Below are positions 7,955 through 19,688 of a stretch of 36,206 bases of DNA, piece by piece; the first letter of the stretch is position 1, and each line of letters starts with the position of its first letter. The stretch is from the NCBI GenBank assembly GCA_028870115.1, contig JAGWQH010000021.1, positions 1-36,206 of the forward strand, written 5' to 3'. Source of the stretch: Candidatus Methylomirabilota bacterium. Lineage in GTDB: Bacteria > Methylomirabilota > Methylomirabilia > Methylomirabilales > Methylomirabilaceae. The notes beneath the pieces are model-generated. The model had not been told where the DNA came from and made no database searches. It worked only from the letters and a program-made list of their open reading frames with translations. The position numbers were made by a program, and so were the translations under genes.

Positions 7955-10476
7955 GCCTCGTCGACCGGGTCCGCTCCCCCTCCCGGTTCAGGCGAGGACT
8001 GGGGCCCCTCCGCCTCCTCATCGCCCTCGTCGTCGCTGACCAGCGTCGTGACCGCGCCCACGCGATCGCTTGACTCCAACCCCTGTAGCCGCACCCCTTG
8101 GGTCGCTCGCCCGATGAGGCTGATTTCGTCCACCCGCATCCGCGTGATCCGTCCCTCCTGAGAAATCATCATAATCTGATCGCCGGACTGAACCAGCATG
8201 ACCCCGACTGCAGGGCCGTTTCGCTCAGTCACCCGAATGTTAATGATCCCTTTGCCGCCCCGGCTCTGCAGTCGATACTCCTGCAGGTCGGTCCGCTTAC
8301 CGTACCCCCGCTCCGTCACGGTGAGCATCGCCGCGCCCTGGGCGACCACCTCGGCCCCAACCACCTCGTCGCTTGCCTCCAGCGAGATCCCCTTGACGCC
8401 GCGGGCCGCGCGCCCTGCCGACCGAACCTCGTCTTCCTTGAAGCGGATCGCCATCCCTTGCTTGGTGCCGAGCAGGATCTCGTCGTCTCCTTTGGTTAAA
8501 CGGACCGCGATCAACTCATCCCCCTCATCCAGCGTGATGGCGATAATCCCGCCTGCGCGAGGGTTGCCGTAGGCATTCAGATCGGTCTTCTTGATGATCC
8601 CGCGTCGCGTCGCCATCAGCAGGTAGCGATCGACCTCAAACTGGCGAATCGGGATGACGGTCGTGATCTGTTCCCCGGCGCCGAGCTGCAAGAAGTTGGC
8701 GAGGGCTTTCCCCTTTGCTGCGTGCCCAAGCTGGGGCAGCTCGTGCACCTTCAGCCAGTGCACCTTCCCCTGGTTCGTAAAGAGGAGGAGGTGGCTGTGG
8801 GTCGTGGCGACAAAAAGGTGCTCCACATAGTCCTCCTCTTTGGTCGCCATACCGGTCATCCCCTTGCCGCCGCGGCGCTGGCTCCGATAGACGTTAAGGT
8901 TGCTTCGCTTGATATACCCGCCATGTGTAATGGGAATGACCATCTCCTCGTCGGCCAGCATGTCTTCCAGCTCGATCTCGGCGGTCTCTTCGAGGATCTG
9001 TGTACGGCGCGGGTCGCCATAGGTCTCCTTTACGGCCAGCAGTTCTTCTTTGATGATCTCGCGCACCAGGGCCTCACTGGCCAGCACGGCGCGGTACCGC
9101 TCGATGGCCGCAATGGTCTCGCTGTACTCGTCCTGAATCTTTTGCCGCTCAAGTTGTGTCAGCCGCTGCAGGCGCAGCTCCAGGATGGCCTGGGCCTGGA
9201 TCTGGCTCATGCCGAACTGCTCCATCAGGCCGGCGCGGGCATCGTCCGCTGAGCGAGATCGCCGGATCAGGGCGATGACCTCATCCAGGTGGTCCAGCGC
9301 GATCCGATACCCCTCCAGGATATGGGCTCGCTCCTCGGCCTTCCTGAGATCGAAGCGGGTCCGCCGAATGACAATAGCCTTTCGGTGATCGACGAAGTGC
9401 TGGAGCGCCTCCTTCAGCGCCAAGACCTTCGGCTGATTGTCCACAAGAGCCAGCATAATCACGCCGAATGTGGATTGCATCGCCGTGTGCTTAAAGAGCT
9501 GGTTGAGGACTGGGGGGGCCAGCTGCTCTTTTTTGAGCTCGATGACGATGCGCATCCCCTCCCGATCCGACTCGTCTCGAAGATCCGAGATCCCTTCGAT
9601 CTTCCGGTCTCGAATCAGTTCAGCGATCCGCTCAATCAACTTGGCCTTGTTCACCTGATACGGCAACTCCGAGACAATGATGCTCTCTCGGCCGCCCCTG
9701 CTCTTTTCGACAAACGCCTTCGCGCGCATCCGGATCAGGCCCCGGCCCGTCAGGTAGGCGTCTCGAATTCCGGTCCTGCCATAGATATACGCGCCTGTTG
9801 GAAAGTCCGGCCCCGGCAGCACGGCCATGAGCCGATCCGGCGTCACGTCCGGATCCTCAAGCAGCAACAGCAGGGCGTCGACCGTCTCGCCGAGGTTGTG
9901 GGGTGGAATGTTGGTGGCCATCCCGACGGCAATCCCCGAAGAGCCATTCACCAGCAGGTTTGGCAGCGCTGCCGGCAGCAGCTTCGGCTCTTCAAGTGTC
10001 TCATCGAAGTTGGGGGCCAGGTCCACCGTCTCCTTGTCGATATCCCGAAGCATCTCCTGGGCAATCTTTGCCAGCCGGACCTCGGTGTACCGCATCGCCG
10101 CTGGCGCATCTCCGTCTACTGAGCCGAAGTTGCCCTGGCCATCGATGAGGGGATATCGCATCGAAAAGTCCTGGACGAGGCGGACAATGGTATCGTAGAC
10201 CGCCGTATCGCCGTGCGGATGGTATTTCCCAAGGACCTCACCCACAACGCGGGCTGCCTTCTTGTGTGGGCGGCCAGCGGTCAGTCCAAGCTCCTGCATG
10301 GCATAGAGCACCCTGCGGTGTACGGGCTTGAGCCCATCCCGTACGTCGGGCAGGGCCCGGCCGATAATGACGCTCATGGCGTAGTCCAGATACGACCGGC
10401 GCATCTCCTCGTGGATGTCCGTGGGTCTGACCTCGCCCACCTGATTTAACGCAATGGGCTGCTGCTCTTCAGGCAT
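7951..10476 (-). CDS. gyrA: DNA gyrase subunit A
   Basis: GyrA is the cleaving and rejoining subunit of gyrase, which introduces negative supercoils. From the ATG at 10476 ([10 protein letters not shown], preceded by GGGAG) it has 841 residues. An upstream in-frame start at 10527 looks unused. The catalytic tyrosine is Y130 in [10 protein letters not shown]. The quinolone-resistance region reads [10 protein letters not shown] with T91 and D95, where E. coli has S83 and D87. Threonine there is natural in several lineages. The GyrA box QRRGGKG and C-terminal beta-pinwheel repeats follow, then an acidic tail rich in D and E. It lies 72 bp after gyrB on the same strand, in the usual gyrB-gyrA order. 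Confidence 0.97.
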   Translation of the reverse strand: MPEEQQPIALNQVGEVRPTDIHEEMRRSYLDYAMSVIIGRALPDVRDGLKPVHRRVLYAMQELGLTAGRPHKKAARVVGEVLGKYHPHGDTAVYDTIVRLVQDFSMRYPLIDGQGNFGSVDGDAPAAMRYTEVRLAKIAQEMLRDIDKETVDLAPNFDETLEEPKLLPAALPNLLVNGSSGIAVGMATNIPPHNLGETVDALLLLLEDPDVTPDRLMAVLPGPDFPTGAYIYGRTGIRDAYLTGRGLIRMRAKAFVEKSRGGRESIIVSELPYQVNKAKLIERIAELIRDRKIEGISDLRDESDREGMRIVIELKKEQLAPPVLNQLFKHTAMQSTFGVIMLALVDNQPKVLALKEALQHFVDHRKAIVIRRTRFDLRKAEERAHILEGYRIALDHLDEVIALIRRSRSADDARAGLMEQFGMSQIQAQAILELRLQRLTQLERQKIQDEYSETIAAIERYRAVLASEALVREIIKEELLAVKETYGDPRRTQILEETAEIELEDMLADEEMVIPITHGGYIKRSNLNVYRSQRRGGKGMTGMATKEEDYVEHLFVATTHSHLLLFTNQGKVHWLKVHELPQLGHAAKGKALANFLQLGAGEQITTVIPIRQFEVDRYLLMATRRGIIKKTDLNAYGNPRAGGIIAITLDEGDELIAVRLTKGDDEILLGTKQGMAIRFKEDEVRSAGRAARGVKGISLEASDEVVGAEVVAQGAAMLTVTERGYGKRTDLQEYRLQSRGGKGIINIRVTERNGPAVGVMLVQSGDQIMMISQEGRITRMRVDEISLIGRATQGVRLQGLESSDRVGAVTTLVSDDEGDEEAEGPQSSPEPGGGADPVDEA

Positions 10477-10548
10477 TCGCTTCTCCCGTTCTGCACAAAC
10501 GAAAATGGCCCGATCCCCGGGCCTCAACGTGATGGGAGTCGGTTTATT

Positions 10549-13075
<2,527 letters not shown>

Positions 13076-13087
13076 CTTTGTTTACAC

Positions 13088-13212
13088 ATTCCGTTCACCC
13101 TGAGCTTATCGAAGGATGCGTAACCAGGGTTTCGACGGGCTCAGCCCGAACGGGTTCAGTATCGAGTGATTTCTGAGACACTACACTAGTGCCCAGTGGC
13201 GAGAAATCAGTG
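13088..13212. repeat. Palindromic element between dnaN and gyrB
   Basis: The core at 13091-13155 has inverted arms: CCGTTCACCCTGAGCTTATC on one side and the complement of CCGTTCGGGCTGAGCCCGTC on the other. Next to it CACTACACTAG (13179-13189) matches the end of the intact 144-bp element at 27075-27218. It lies inside a second palindrome, AGTGATTTCT facing AGAAATCAGT (about 13165-13212). I read it as a decayed member of the same family. It may also end dnaN transcription. Confidence 0.65.
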
Positions 13213-13240
13213 AGTAATGGTTGGGCACATTGGTCTCTCG

Positions 13241-14341
13241 CTAGATCCTCATCGGCATAATCACACACGTATATCGCTGATCGTCCTTGCCGGCAAACAA
13301 CGCCGGGCTGAGCGGGTCCTGCAACCGGATCGTCGCTTGCTCGGTGGTGAGCACGCCCAGGAAGTCCAGGATGTACCGTGCATTGAACCCCACACTCATC
13401 TCTTCATGTTGATACTCGACATCGAGCCGTTCTCGCGCCTCTCCAAGGTCAAGGTTCACGCAACTAAGCAGAAGTCTCCCCGGTGTGAGCTTCATTGTCG
13501 TGGGGAGAGCACGCTCGCCCAGGATGGTGGAAGTTCGGCGAAGCCCGGCTAGGAATGCCTCACGATTTACTGTAACCTCCTTGGTCGCATTGGCGGGAAT
13601 GACCTGTTCATAGTTGGGAAACTGTCCCTCAATAAGACGCGCATCAATGAGGGTGTCGTCTGTCTGGAGGAGAAGATGGTTTTCTGAGATCTCAATTGTG
13701 ATCTCGCCCGGTTCTTCTCGCAACAACTTGAGCGTTTCAGCCGCGGCCTTCCGTGGGATAATGGCATCCATTGGGCTACTGTCTTTTGTCGCGTCACAAT
13801 CCACGTTGGTCATGGCAAGCCGATGGCCGTCGGTGGCCACCATTCTGACATCCTTTGGCGTCACGCGGAAAAGGATTCCGTTTAAGGTGTAGCGGGTCTG
13901 ATCAGAGGACACCGCAAATAACGTTCGTCGAATCATGTCGCGAAACAGGCGGCGATCAAGGACAATCCCTTTCTGTGCGGGTTCGCGCATTGATGGAAAA
14001 TCGTCTCTGGATAGGCCTTTTATTCGAAATTCTGAGTTACCACATGTGATGGTTGCTGTCAGTTCGCCATCAACGGTGAGGTCTACAGATGTAGCAGGGA
14101 GTTCGCGAACGATTTCATATAGCTTTCTCGCTGAAAGCGCAATGGATCCCTCCTTTACGACCTCCCCTGGCACTCGTTTTCGTACCCCAATATCTAGATC
14201 AGTTCCAAATACCGAAAGGTGGGAAGATGTGGTCTCAAGGAGGAGATGGGAGAGGATGGGAAGACTTCGTTTGGTTTCTACAACAGCCTGGATCGGCCCG
14301 ACACCGTTAAGCAGATCATCCCGAGACACCTTAATGTGCAT
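13241..14341 (-). CDS. dnaN: DNA polymerase III beta subunit (sliding clamp)
   Basis: DnaN dimerises into the ring that tethers polymerase III to DNA. The 366 residues contain the three clamp domains: the N-terminal LPILSHLLLETTSSHLSVFGTD region, the central TRYTLNGILF and VATDGHRLAM motifs, and the C-terminal VGFNARYILDFL and YTCVIMPMRI ends. These are standard family landmarks. A strong GGTGAGGAG lies just before the ATG. In most bacteria dnaA sits immediately upstream. Here the upstream space is a candidate replication origin instead. Confidence 0.96.
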   Translation of the reverse strand: MHIKVSRDDLLNGVGPIQAVVETKRSLPILSHLLLETTSSHLSVFGTDLDIGVRKRVPGEVVKEGSIALSARKLYEIVRELPATSVDLTVDGELTATITCGNSEFRIKGLSRDDFPSMREPAQKGIVLDRRLFRDMIRRTLFAVSSDQTRYTLNGILFRVTPKDVRMVATDGHRLAMTNVDCDATKDSSPMDAIIPRKAAAETLKLLREEPGEITIEISENHLLLQTDDTLIDARLIEGQFPNYEQVIPANATKEVTVNREAFLAGLRRTSTILGERALPTTMKLTPGRLLLSCVNLDLGEARERLDVEYQHEEMSVGFNARYILDFLGVLTTEQATIRLQDPLSPALFAGKDDQRYTCVIMPMRI

Positions 14342-14361
14342 GTACTCCTCACCTCTCCGGA

Positions 14362-14666
14362 AGTGTTGTATGACTATTCTTTAAAACTCTTTAGTAAAGA
14401 TATTAAAGATCGGAGTAGTAATAGACCACCTGGAAATGTGGATGAATCAGCCGACCCTAAAGCCTTCACGCTTTTTTAGCGACTAACCCCAGGTTAAGTG
14501 TTGTGTATAACTTCCACCATCACTGAAGGTGTCAACAGTTATCAACAAGCGACCGCCAGAAAACGACAGGTTGTTCACATTTATCACTTACGCACACCTT
14601 GTCCACACCTGTGCAAAACTTCTATGGCTTTAGATATCAATAGTTAGACAACATTGTTATCAAACG
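14362..14666. other. Candidate chromosomal replication origin (oriC)
   Basis: The 468-bp gap between dnaN and rpmH holds an AT-rich tract (about 14365-14412) and several DnaA-box-like 9-mers. TGTGTATAA at 14502-14510 is a perfect TTATNCACA match on the minus strand. One-mismatch sites are TGTGGATGA (14437-14445), TTATCAACA (14539-14547), TTGTTCACA (14571-14579) and TTGTCCACA (14599-14607). TAGTAATAG (14416-14424) sits between the AT-rich tract and the first box. It resembles the DnaA-trio element of the Bacillus-type unwinding region. Gene direction flips across this gap, as expected at an origin. dnaA itself is absent. The call rests on motif clustering and context. Confidence 0.8.
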
Positions 14667-14721
14667 GAGCAAAAGGAAGGCAACACCAGTCAGTCTCGCC
14701 GGCTCCATACGCTATTTGGGC

Positions 14722-14750
14722 TTGACAGCAGAGATGCTGCAAGCTATATT
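14722..14750 (+). promoter_or_regulatory. Promoter for rpmH-rnpA
   Basis: TTGACA (14722-14727) and TATATT (14745-14750) are 17 nt apart, close to the sigma-70 ideal, and lie 60 bp before rpmH. The -35 is within GGGCTTGACA, similar to the GGCTTGACA found before other genes in the window. Confidence 0.75.
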
Positions 14751-14809
14751 GACTTTTGTTTTCATCGTGAACAGAGGAATAACCCTCTACTGCTCAATAG
14801 GAATCCATC

Positions 14810-14944
14810 ATGAAACGGACATACCAGCCCAACAAAAGTAAGCGAAAACGAACGCACGGCTTCCTTGCTCGAATGAGCACCCCTAACGGCCGAAATGTCA
14901 TCAAGCGAAGAATGGCAAAAGGCCGAAGAAGGCTCACCGTGTAA
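14810..14944 (+). CDS. rpmH: 50S ribosomal protein L34
   Basis: A 44-residue protein begins [20 protein letters not shown] and ends [12 protein letters not shown]. This is the near-invariant L34 sequence, very basic, with normal length for the family. L34 is a small protein of the large ribosomal subunit. The ATG is preceded by GGAA at 8 nt. It is the first gene on the right side of the origin and is followed by rnpA, the standard order. Confidence 0.98.
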   Translation: MKRTYQPNKSKRKRTHGFLARMSTPNGRNVIKRRMAKGRRRLTV

Positions 14945-15013
14945 TCTCGCCCTACGCTTCTGCTGAGTACCGCCGGTCCAATTATTCTCAAGCGTTAGAG
15001 ATCGATCACGGAA

Positions 15014-15379
15014 ATGCGACAACCGGAATCGAGCGGTGCAGCCCGGCCAAGAAGGGCTTTTAACACCAATGATTTTACTCTTTATGCAAGGTTTGCGTCA
15101 ACTAAAAAACAAGAGCTCCGATTAGCTTTTGGGGCGCGTACAGGTACGGCAATCGTTCGGAATAGAGCAAAACGCCTGGCGCGTGAGGCATTTCGACTCA
15201 ATCGTCATCAGCTTCCCGTGGGCGTCGAAATCGTGATTACCGCCAAAAAGGGTATTAGTGCTCTTAGCCGACGCGATATGAGGGGTCAGTTCCGTGACCT
15301 CTTCGATTATGCGCGCAGACTCTCACCCCCCAGCTCCTCAGATTCGGTCAGGGCAAGTGATACCAGCGAGCATTGCTAG
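15014..15379 (+). CDS. rnpA: Ribonuclease P protein component
   Basis: RnpA is the protein partner of RNase P RNA, which trims tRNA 5' ends. The diagnostic RNR box is present as [20 protein letters not shown], followed by [10 protein letters not shown]. Only ATG 15014 is available as a start, giving 121 residues. The protein then lacks the usual first 20 or so residues (the first helix and strand), and its C-terminal tail is extended. An in-frame TAG lies six codons upstream at 14996-14998, and the Shine-Dalgarno sequence before 15014 is weak. Either a shortened N-terminus is tolerated or an upstream start was lost. It sits in the normal place between rpmH and yidD. Confidence 0.88.
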   Translation: MRQPESSGAARPRRAFNTNDFTLYARFASTKKQELRLAFGARTGTAIVRNRAKRLAREAFRLNRHQLPVGVEIVITAKKGISALSRRDMRGQFRDLFDYARRLSPPSSSDSVRASDTSEHC

Positions 15380-15572
15380 AGGGATTCTGCTGGCGTACAA
15401 AACGATTGTGTCGCCACTGCTTCCCCCGGCTTGTAGGTTCTACCCTTCTTGCGCCGATTATGCCTACGAGGCGATAGGCAGGTACGGACTGGCACGAGGT
15501 CTGCTTCTGGCCGTACACCGTTTGGCCCGATGTCACCCGTGGTGCCAAGGTGGATACGACCCGGTAAAGTAA
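15309..15572 (+). CDS. yidD: Membrane protein insertion efficiency factor YidD
   Basis: YidD is a small membrane-associated protein thought to help YidC-dependent insertion. It has the family core [20 protein letters not shown], the cysteine motif [15 protein letters not shown], and the end [11 protein letters not shown]. The reading frame opens at a GTG at 15294. ATG 15309 and GTG 15357 are other choices, and all of them overlap the end of rnpA. None has a strong ribosome site, so the start is uncertain, while the family assignment is firm. yidC follows 43 bp later. Confidence 0.9.
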   Translation: MRADSHPPAPQIRSGQVIPASIARGILLAYKTIVSPLLPPACRFYPSCADYAYEAIGRYGLARGLLLAVHRLARCHPWCQGGYDPVK

Positions 15573-15615
15573 GCGGCTGCCTTTCGGAGTGTGCAGCCTC
15601 CACAACAGGAGTTAC

Positions 15616-17277
15616 ATGTCGTACCAGGTACGAGCACTGTTGGCGGTCGCGCTTGCGACCCTGATTCTTGTGGGTGGGCAGTACCTTTTTCCGCGCTCTC
15701 AAGAGTCGCCGGCCCCATCGAAGGAGAAGGCGACCTCCACCGCAACAAAACCCGCTGCGTCTCCAACGAGTGATATCTCTTCTCCGGCAGACCGAGAACA
15801 GGGGCGGGGAGCGCCCCCCAAGGCGCCGGAGCGGGAAGTGATCGTGCAGACGGATGTCGTGAGAGCCGTCTTGACGTCGCGGGGCGGGACGTTGAAGAGT
15901 TGGCGACTCAGGCCATATCGGGCCGCTGATGGGCAGGGGGTGGATCTCGTAGCGCCTCACCAAGAAGACGTGCTGGGTCCGCTGTTGGCCCTCAGTGGGA
16001 ATCCGGAGGAGCCGGCGCCACTGGACTTCGACATCGATAAATCGCAACTCAACCTTCACTCGCCGTCCGAGACCGGGTCGATTACCTTCGCTTCGCGCGG
16101 AAGCGGGCCTCTTCAACTCTCTAAGCGCGTAACATTCAAGGGCAACAGCTATCGCGTTGAGGTTGAGCTCTCGTGGAAAAATACTGGTAAGAAGCCGATA
16201 ACCATCGCGCCGGAACTCGCGTGGGGTCCCGGATTCTACAGCGGCGTCGGCGGTGGTCGCGCGCAGATCGTGTCATCCACAAGTTGGGTAGATGGGCGTC
16301 GCGTGACGGACAATCTTGGAAGCATCCAGGGCGCTGTCACCCATAGCGGCCAGGTGTCGTGGACGGCTCTTCAGAATCTCTATTTTGCCGCAGCGCTCTT
16401 GCCAGAGAGCAAAGGGAGTGCTGCAACGGTAGGTAAAGGACCACAGGAACAGCCGGTTATTTCTCTCGTCACCCCAACCCAGAGCCTTGAGCCTGGAGGG
16501 GAACTGACCCAACGCTTCGCCTTCTATGGAGGCCCGAAGGATCTCGACTACCTCAATGCCGCCGGGTCGGATCTCAGTAAAATCGTGGACCTTGGGTGGT
16601 TTGATACGCTCGCCCGTCCTGCGCTTTACCTCCTGCGTTTCCTGCATCGCATCAGCGGCAACTATGGCGTAGCCATCATTCTGGTCAGTCTGCTGCAGAA
16701 GGTTGTCCTCCACCCCCTTACCGCAAAAAGCCTCCGGTCGATGCAAGCGATGAAGGCTCTGCAGCCGAAGATCGCCGCCATCTCAGAGCGGCACAAAAAC
16801 AATCCACAGAAGAAGCAACAAGAGGTAATGGGACTGTATAGAAAGCACGGAGTCAACCCGCTGGGCGGGTGTCTCCCTATGCTTATTCAAATCCCCATCT
16901 TTGTCGCCCTGTACAATGCGCTCTCGAGTTCAGTAGAGATGTGGCGAGCCCCATTCCTCTGGATTAAGGACCTCTCTCAACCGGATGCGCTTTTCACGCT
17001 CGATATGTGGGGCCTGAAAGACTACCCGTTCAATCTGTTAGCGCTGTTGATGGGCGTGACCATGTTCTTTCAACAAAAAATGTCTCCCAGCGTGGGCGAT
17101 CCACAGCAGGCGAAGGTTATGTTGTGGATGATGCCGGCCATGTTTACCTTCATGTTTTGGAGGTTTCCATCGGGGCTGGTGTTGTATTGGCTTGTAAATA
17201 ATGTCCTCCAGATGGGCCAGCAGCAGTGGTTACAGAAGCAAGGCAAGCTCGCACTCAATAGACCAGAGGCGACCTAG
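15616..17277 (+). CDS. yidC: Membrane protein insertase YidC
   Basis: YidC inserts and folds inner-membrane proteins, alone or with the Sec translocon. The start at 15616 (MSYQVRALLAVALATLILVG) has AGGAG 5 nt upstream and gives 553 residues. There is an N-terminal membrane anchor (residues 6-24), a low-complexity linker, a large periplasmic P1 domain (about 75-325), and then the five-helix insertase core with PLTAKSLRSMQAMKALQPK and NPLGGCLPMLIQIPIFVALY. The P1 domain is the Gram-negative form. The groove position that is R366 in E. coli appears to be lysine here (LLQKVVLHPLT), a charge-conserving change. Confidence 0.96.
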   Translation: MSYQVRALLAVALATLILVGGQYLFPRSQESPAPSKEKATSTATKPAASPTSDISSPADREQGRGAPPKAPEREVIVQTDVVRAVLTSRGGTLKSWRLRPYRAADGQGVDLVAPHQEDVLGPLLALSGNPEEPAPLDFDIDKSQLNLHSPSETGSITFASRGSGPLQLSKRVTFKGNSYRVEVELSWKNTGKKPITIAPELAWGPGFYSGVGGGRAQIVSSTSWVDGRRVTDNLGSIQGAVTHSGQVSWTALQNLYFAAALLPESKGSAATVGKGPQEQPVISLVTPTQSLEPGGELTQRFAFYGGPKDLDYLNAAGSDLSKIVDLGWFDTLARPALYLLRFLHRISGNYGVAIILVSLLQKVVLHPLTAKSLRSMQAMKALQPKIAAISERHKNNPQKKQQEVMGLYRKHGVNPLGGCLPMLIQIPIFVALYNALSSSVEMWRAPFLWIKDLSQPDALFTLDMWGLKDYPFNLLALLMGVTMFFQQKMSPSVGDPQQAKVMLWMMPAMFTFMFWRFPSGLVLYWLVNNVLQMGQQQWLQKQGKLALNRPEAT

Positions 17278-17335
17278 CAGGGGTACCCGGCTGGAACAGA
17301 CAGAAGCCCGGCAACGCGTTGTTGGCCCCAGCGAG

Positions 17336-17989
17336 TTGCTGCGCCGGGGACTTGGCCGCATCGGGCTTCAGTTGACGTCAGCACAATACGAAGCGCTCGG
17401 CGTCTACTTATCGGAGCTGCAACGTTGGGCCTCACAGGTGAACCTGACCGGGCTGAGGTCTGAGGAGGCGATCATCCGCGAGGGGTTTCTGCGCTCCCTC
17501 GCCTGCCGGGCAGCCTTCGACCCCGCACCGTCGGTGAAAGCCATAGACGTTGGATCGGGCGCCGGATTTCCCGGTCTGGTACTCAAGATAGGCTACCCCG
17601 ACATCGACATGCTGTTGCTCGAGCCCAGGCGGAAGCGAGCCACCTTTCTGCGCTCCATCATACGGCGACTCGAACTTACCGGAATCCGCTGCATGCAGGC
17701 GAGAGTCGAGGAGCTGTGCGGGGAGGCCGAGCATCAGGGTAAGTATGATGTGGCGTTCGCGCGGGCAGTTGGGCCGGTCCCTGACGTGGCGCGTATGGTG
17801 CAGCCGCTTCTGAAATCGGGTGGACGCCTGATTCTACAGGCAGGGCAAAGGACGCGCGACTCGCTTCCATCTGCGTACCCTCTGCTTGCTGCATTGGGAA
17901 TGAGGGCGGAGGTTCTGGAGGTTCCTGCCCCCGATGCAGGGCTGCCGTCAACCTGCCTGCTCATCCTGGAAAAGGCTGACAGCTCATAG
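17336..17989 (+). CDS. rsmG: 16S rRNA (guanine-527-N7)-methyltransferase RsmG
   Basis: RsmG (GidB) methylates G527 of 16S rRNA using S-adenosylmethionine. The protein shows the SAM-binding motif AIDVGSGAGFPGLVLKI and the following LLLEPRRKRATFLRSII, VAFARAVGP and GGRLILQAG segments. The reading frame opens back to an ATG at 17201 inside yidC. I favour TTG 17336 because the sequence from there (LLRRGLGRIGLQLTSAQYEA) aligns with family N-termini and gives 217 residues. The ribosome site is weak, so 17201 or a CTG at 17291 remain possible. mnmG and mnmE, frequent partners of rsmG, are not here. Confidence 0.92.
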   Translation: MLRRGLGRIGLQLTSAQYEALGVYLSELQRWASQVNLTGLRSEEAIIREGFLRSLACRAAFDPAPSVKAIDVGSGAGFPGLVLKIGYPDIDMLLLEPRRKRATFLRSIIRRLELTGIRCMQARVEELCGEAEHQGKYDVAFARAVGPVPDVARMVQPLLKSGGRLILQAGQRTRDSLPSAYPLLAALGMRAEVLEVPAPDAGLPSTCLLILEKADSS

Positions 17990-18004
17990 CTGATAGCTAA
18001 AGAA

Positions 18005-18020
18005 TGTTTCACGTGCAACT
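18005..18020. promoter_or_regulatory. parS-like site upstream of parA
   Basis: TGTTTCACGTGCAACT matches the ParB-binding consensus TGTTNCACGTGAAACA at 14 of 16 positions. It lies 75 bp before parA and about 3.4 kb from the candidate origin, a typical location for parS. Confidence 0.75.
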
Positions 18021-18095
18021 CCTCCCAACTCGCCGCTTTATTTCCACTGCGGGCTGTGGTACCCTTTCCGATTAAGGTCAACAGAGAAGGCAGCC

Positions 18096-18866
18096 ATGCG
18101 CATTATCGCCGTTGCGAACCAAAAAGGCGGGGTCGGCAAAACCACAACAGCCGTAAACCTGGCCGCCTCTCTTGCGGCGGCCGAACACCGGACGCTTCTC
18201 CTCGATCTCGATCCGCAGGGCAACGCCACGAGCGCATTGGGCGTCGAACGCGGGGCCACACCAGCCGCCTACGACCTGCTTATGGGGGGGGCGATGATCG
18301 CTGAGGTGGCGCGGCCGACCGTGGCCCCATGGCTGGACCTGGTCCCGGCTGGAGACCGCCTCATCGGAGCGGAGGTAGAGCTGGCTGCAAGTCCCCATCG
18401 GGAAGCTCGCCTAAAGGATGCGCTGGCGGCTGGGGCAGACGTCTACGCCTTTGTCTTGATCGACTGCCCGCCTTCGCTTGGTCTGCTGACCGTCAATGCC
18501 CTGGCGGCCGCGCACTCAGTGCTGATCCCGCTTCAATGCGAATACTACGCCCTGGAAGGCTTGGCCAGGATCATGGAGGCCGTAACCCTTTGTCGGGTAA
18601 GGCTCAACCCGGACCTTCAGGTCGAGGGAATTGTCCTGACTATGTATGACATGAGGCTGAATATCTGCGAGCAGGTGGAACAGGAGGTGCGGCGCCACTT
18701 TCCACAGGCAGTTCTGAGAACGGTGATTCCCAGAAACGTACGGCTGAGCGAGGCGCCTAGCTTTGGGAAACCGGTTCTTCTGTATGACAGCCGCTCATCA
18801 GGGGCCGAGAGTTACCTTCACTTAGCCAGGGAGATCATCGATGGCGCAACGCAGAGCCCTCGGTAG
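18096..18866 (+). CDS. parA: Chromosome partitioning ATPase ParA/Soj
   Basis: ParA is a Walker-type ATPase that binds DNA as a dimer and drives segregation of ParB-parS complexes. The 256-residue protein has the deviant Walker A KGGVGKTT (residues 10-17) with both lysines, the motif LLLDLDPQGNATSALG, and the Walker B region VLIDCPPSLG. Its length fits the chromosomal Soj type without an N-terminal HTH domain. GAGAAGG precedes the ATG. Its 3' end overlaps parB by 26 bp, which indicates coupled translation. parS-like sites flank the pair. Confidence 0.96.
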   Translation: MRIIAVANQKGGVGKTTTAVNLAASLAAAEHRTLLLDLDPQGNATSALGVERGATPAAYDLLMGGAMIAEVARPTVAPWLDLVPAGDRLIGAEVELAASPHREARLKDALAAGADVYAFVLIDCPPSLGLLTVNALAAAHSVLIPLQCEYYALEGLARIMEAVTLCRVRLNPDLQVEGIVLTMYDMRLNICEQVEQEVRRHFPQAVLRTVIPRNVRLSEAPSFGKPVLLYDSRSSGAESYLHLAREIIDGATQSPR

Positions 18867-19680
18867 GGGGCTGGAGGCACTGATCCCCGGAGCGGATCTT
18901 TCCGGGACGATACAGGTTCGAATAGAGGAGATCGCACCGGGCACGCTCCAGCCCCGCCGCTCCATGAACGACTCCAAGCTCAACGAGTTGGCGGCTTCCA
19001 TCAAGGCCCATGGGGTGCTCTTGCCCATCCTGCTTCGTCGCGAGGGGGGTCGGTTGGAGGTGGTGGCCGGGGAGCGGCGCCTCAGGGCTGCGCGGATAGC
19101 GGGACTTGACACGGTCCCGGCTTTCGTGAAAGAGCTCTCCAGCAGCCAGGCGCTGGAGGTGGCGTTGGTAGAGAACCTGCAGCGGGAGGACCTGAACCCG
19201 ATTGAGGCGGCTGAGGCGTACTTGAGGCTTCAGGATGAGTTTGGGCTGACCCAGGAAGAGGTGGCCCGTAGGGTGGGTCGGGATCGCTCCTCGGTGACGA
19301 ATGCGCTCCGGCTGCTCAAGCTTCCCAAGCAGGTCCAGGCCGACCTCGTTGAAGGCGCCTTGTCCGAAGGGCACGCCCGGGCTCTGCTGGGGCTGGAGCG
19401 GGGAGCCGACCAGATCAAGGCACGCGATGAGGTAATCCGTCGAGGCCTGTCCGTACGCGCCACCGAAGCGCTGGTCCGGCGGCTGAAACAGGCTGTCGAC
19501 CCGCAGCCGCGCCTCGCAGTAAGCGAGCCGACGATCCGGGCAGCCGAGGATACCCTCCGGCAGGCCCTCGGAACCAAGGTTCAGATTTGTCGAAAGGGCA
19601 AGGGGGGGACGATCGAGGTAGAGTTTTACTCGATGGAGGACCTCGACAGGATCTACGAGCGCATCCTTGGGCACGGTTGA
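18841..19680 (+). CDS. parB: Chromosome partitioning protein ParB/Spo0J
   Basis: ParB binds parS, uses CTP to clamp and slide on DNA, and loads condensin. The 279 residues show the N-terminal ParA-contact motif LGRGLEALI (about 7-15) and the CTP-binding segments VVAGERRLRAAR (75-86) and ENLQREDLNP (111-120). A helix-turn-helix follows with LTQEEVARRVGRDRSSVTN, and then a C-terminal dimer domain. Its start overlaps the end of parA. A near-consensus parS lies 8 bp beyond its stop. Confidence 0.96.
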   Translation: MAQRRALGRGLEALIPGADLSGTIQVRIEEIAPGTLQPRRSMNDSKLNELAASIKAHGVLLPILLRREGGRLEVVAGERRLRAARIAGLDTVPAFVKELSSSQALEVALVENLQREDLNPIEAAEAYLRLQDEFGLTQEEVARRVGRDRSSVTNALRLLKLPKQVQADLVEGALSEGHARALLGLERGADQIKARDEVIRRGLSVRATEALVRRLKQAVDPQPRLAVSEPTIRAAEDTLRQALGTKVQICRKGKGGTIEVEFYSMEDLDRIYERILGHG

Positions 19681-19688
19681 GTGATGGG

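Noticed and set aside
7842-8021. 60-codon N-terminal extension of SerS
   Set aside because: It would overlap the gyrA end and the serS promoter, and it is unlike SerS. GTG 7841 gives the normal length.
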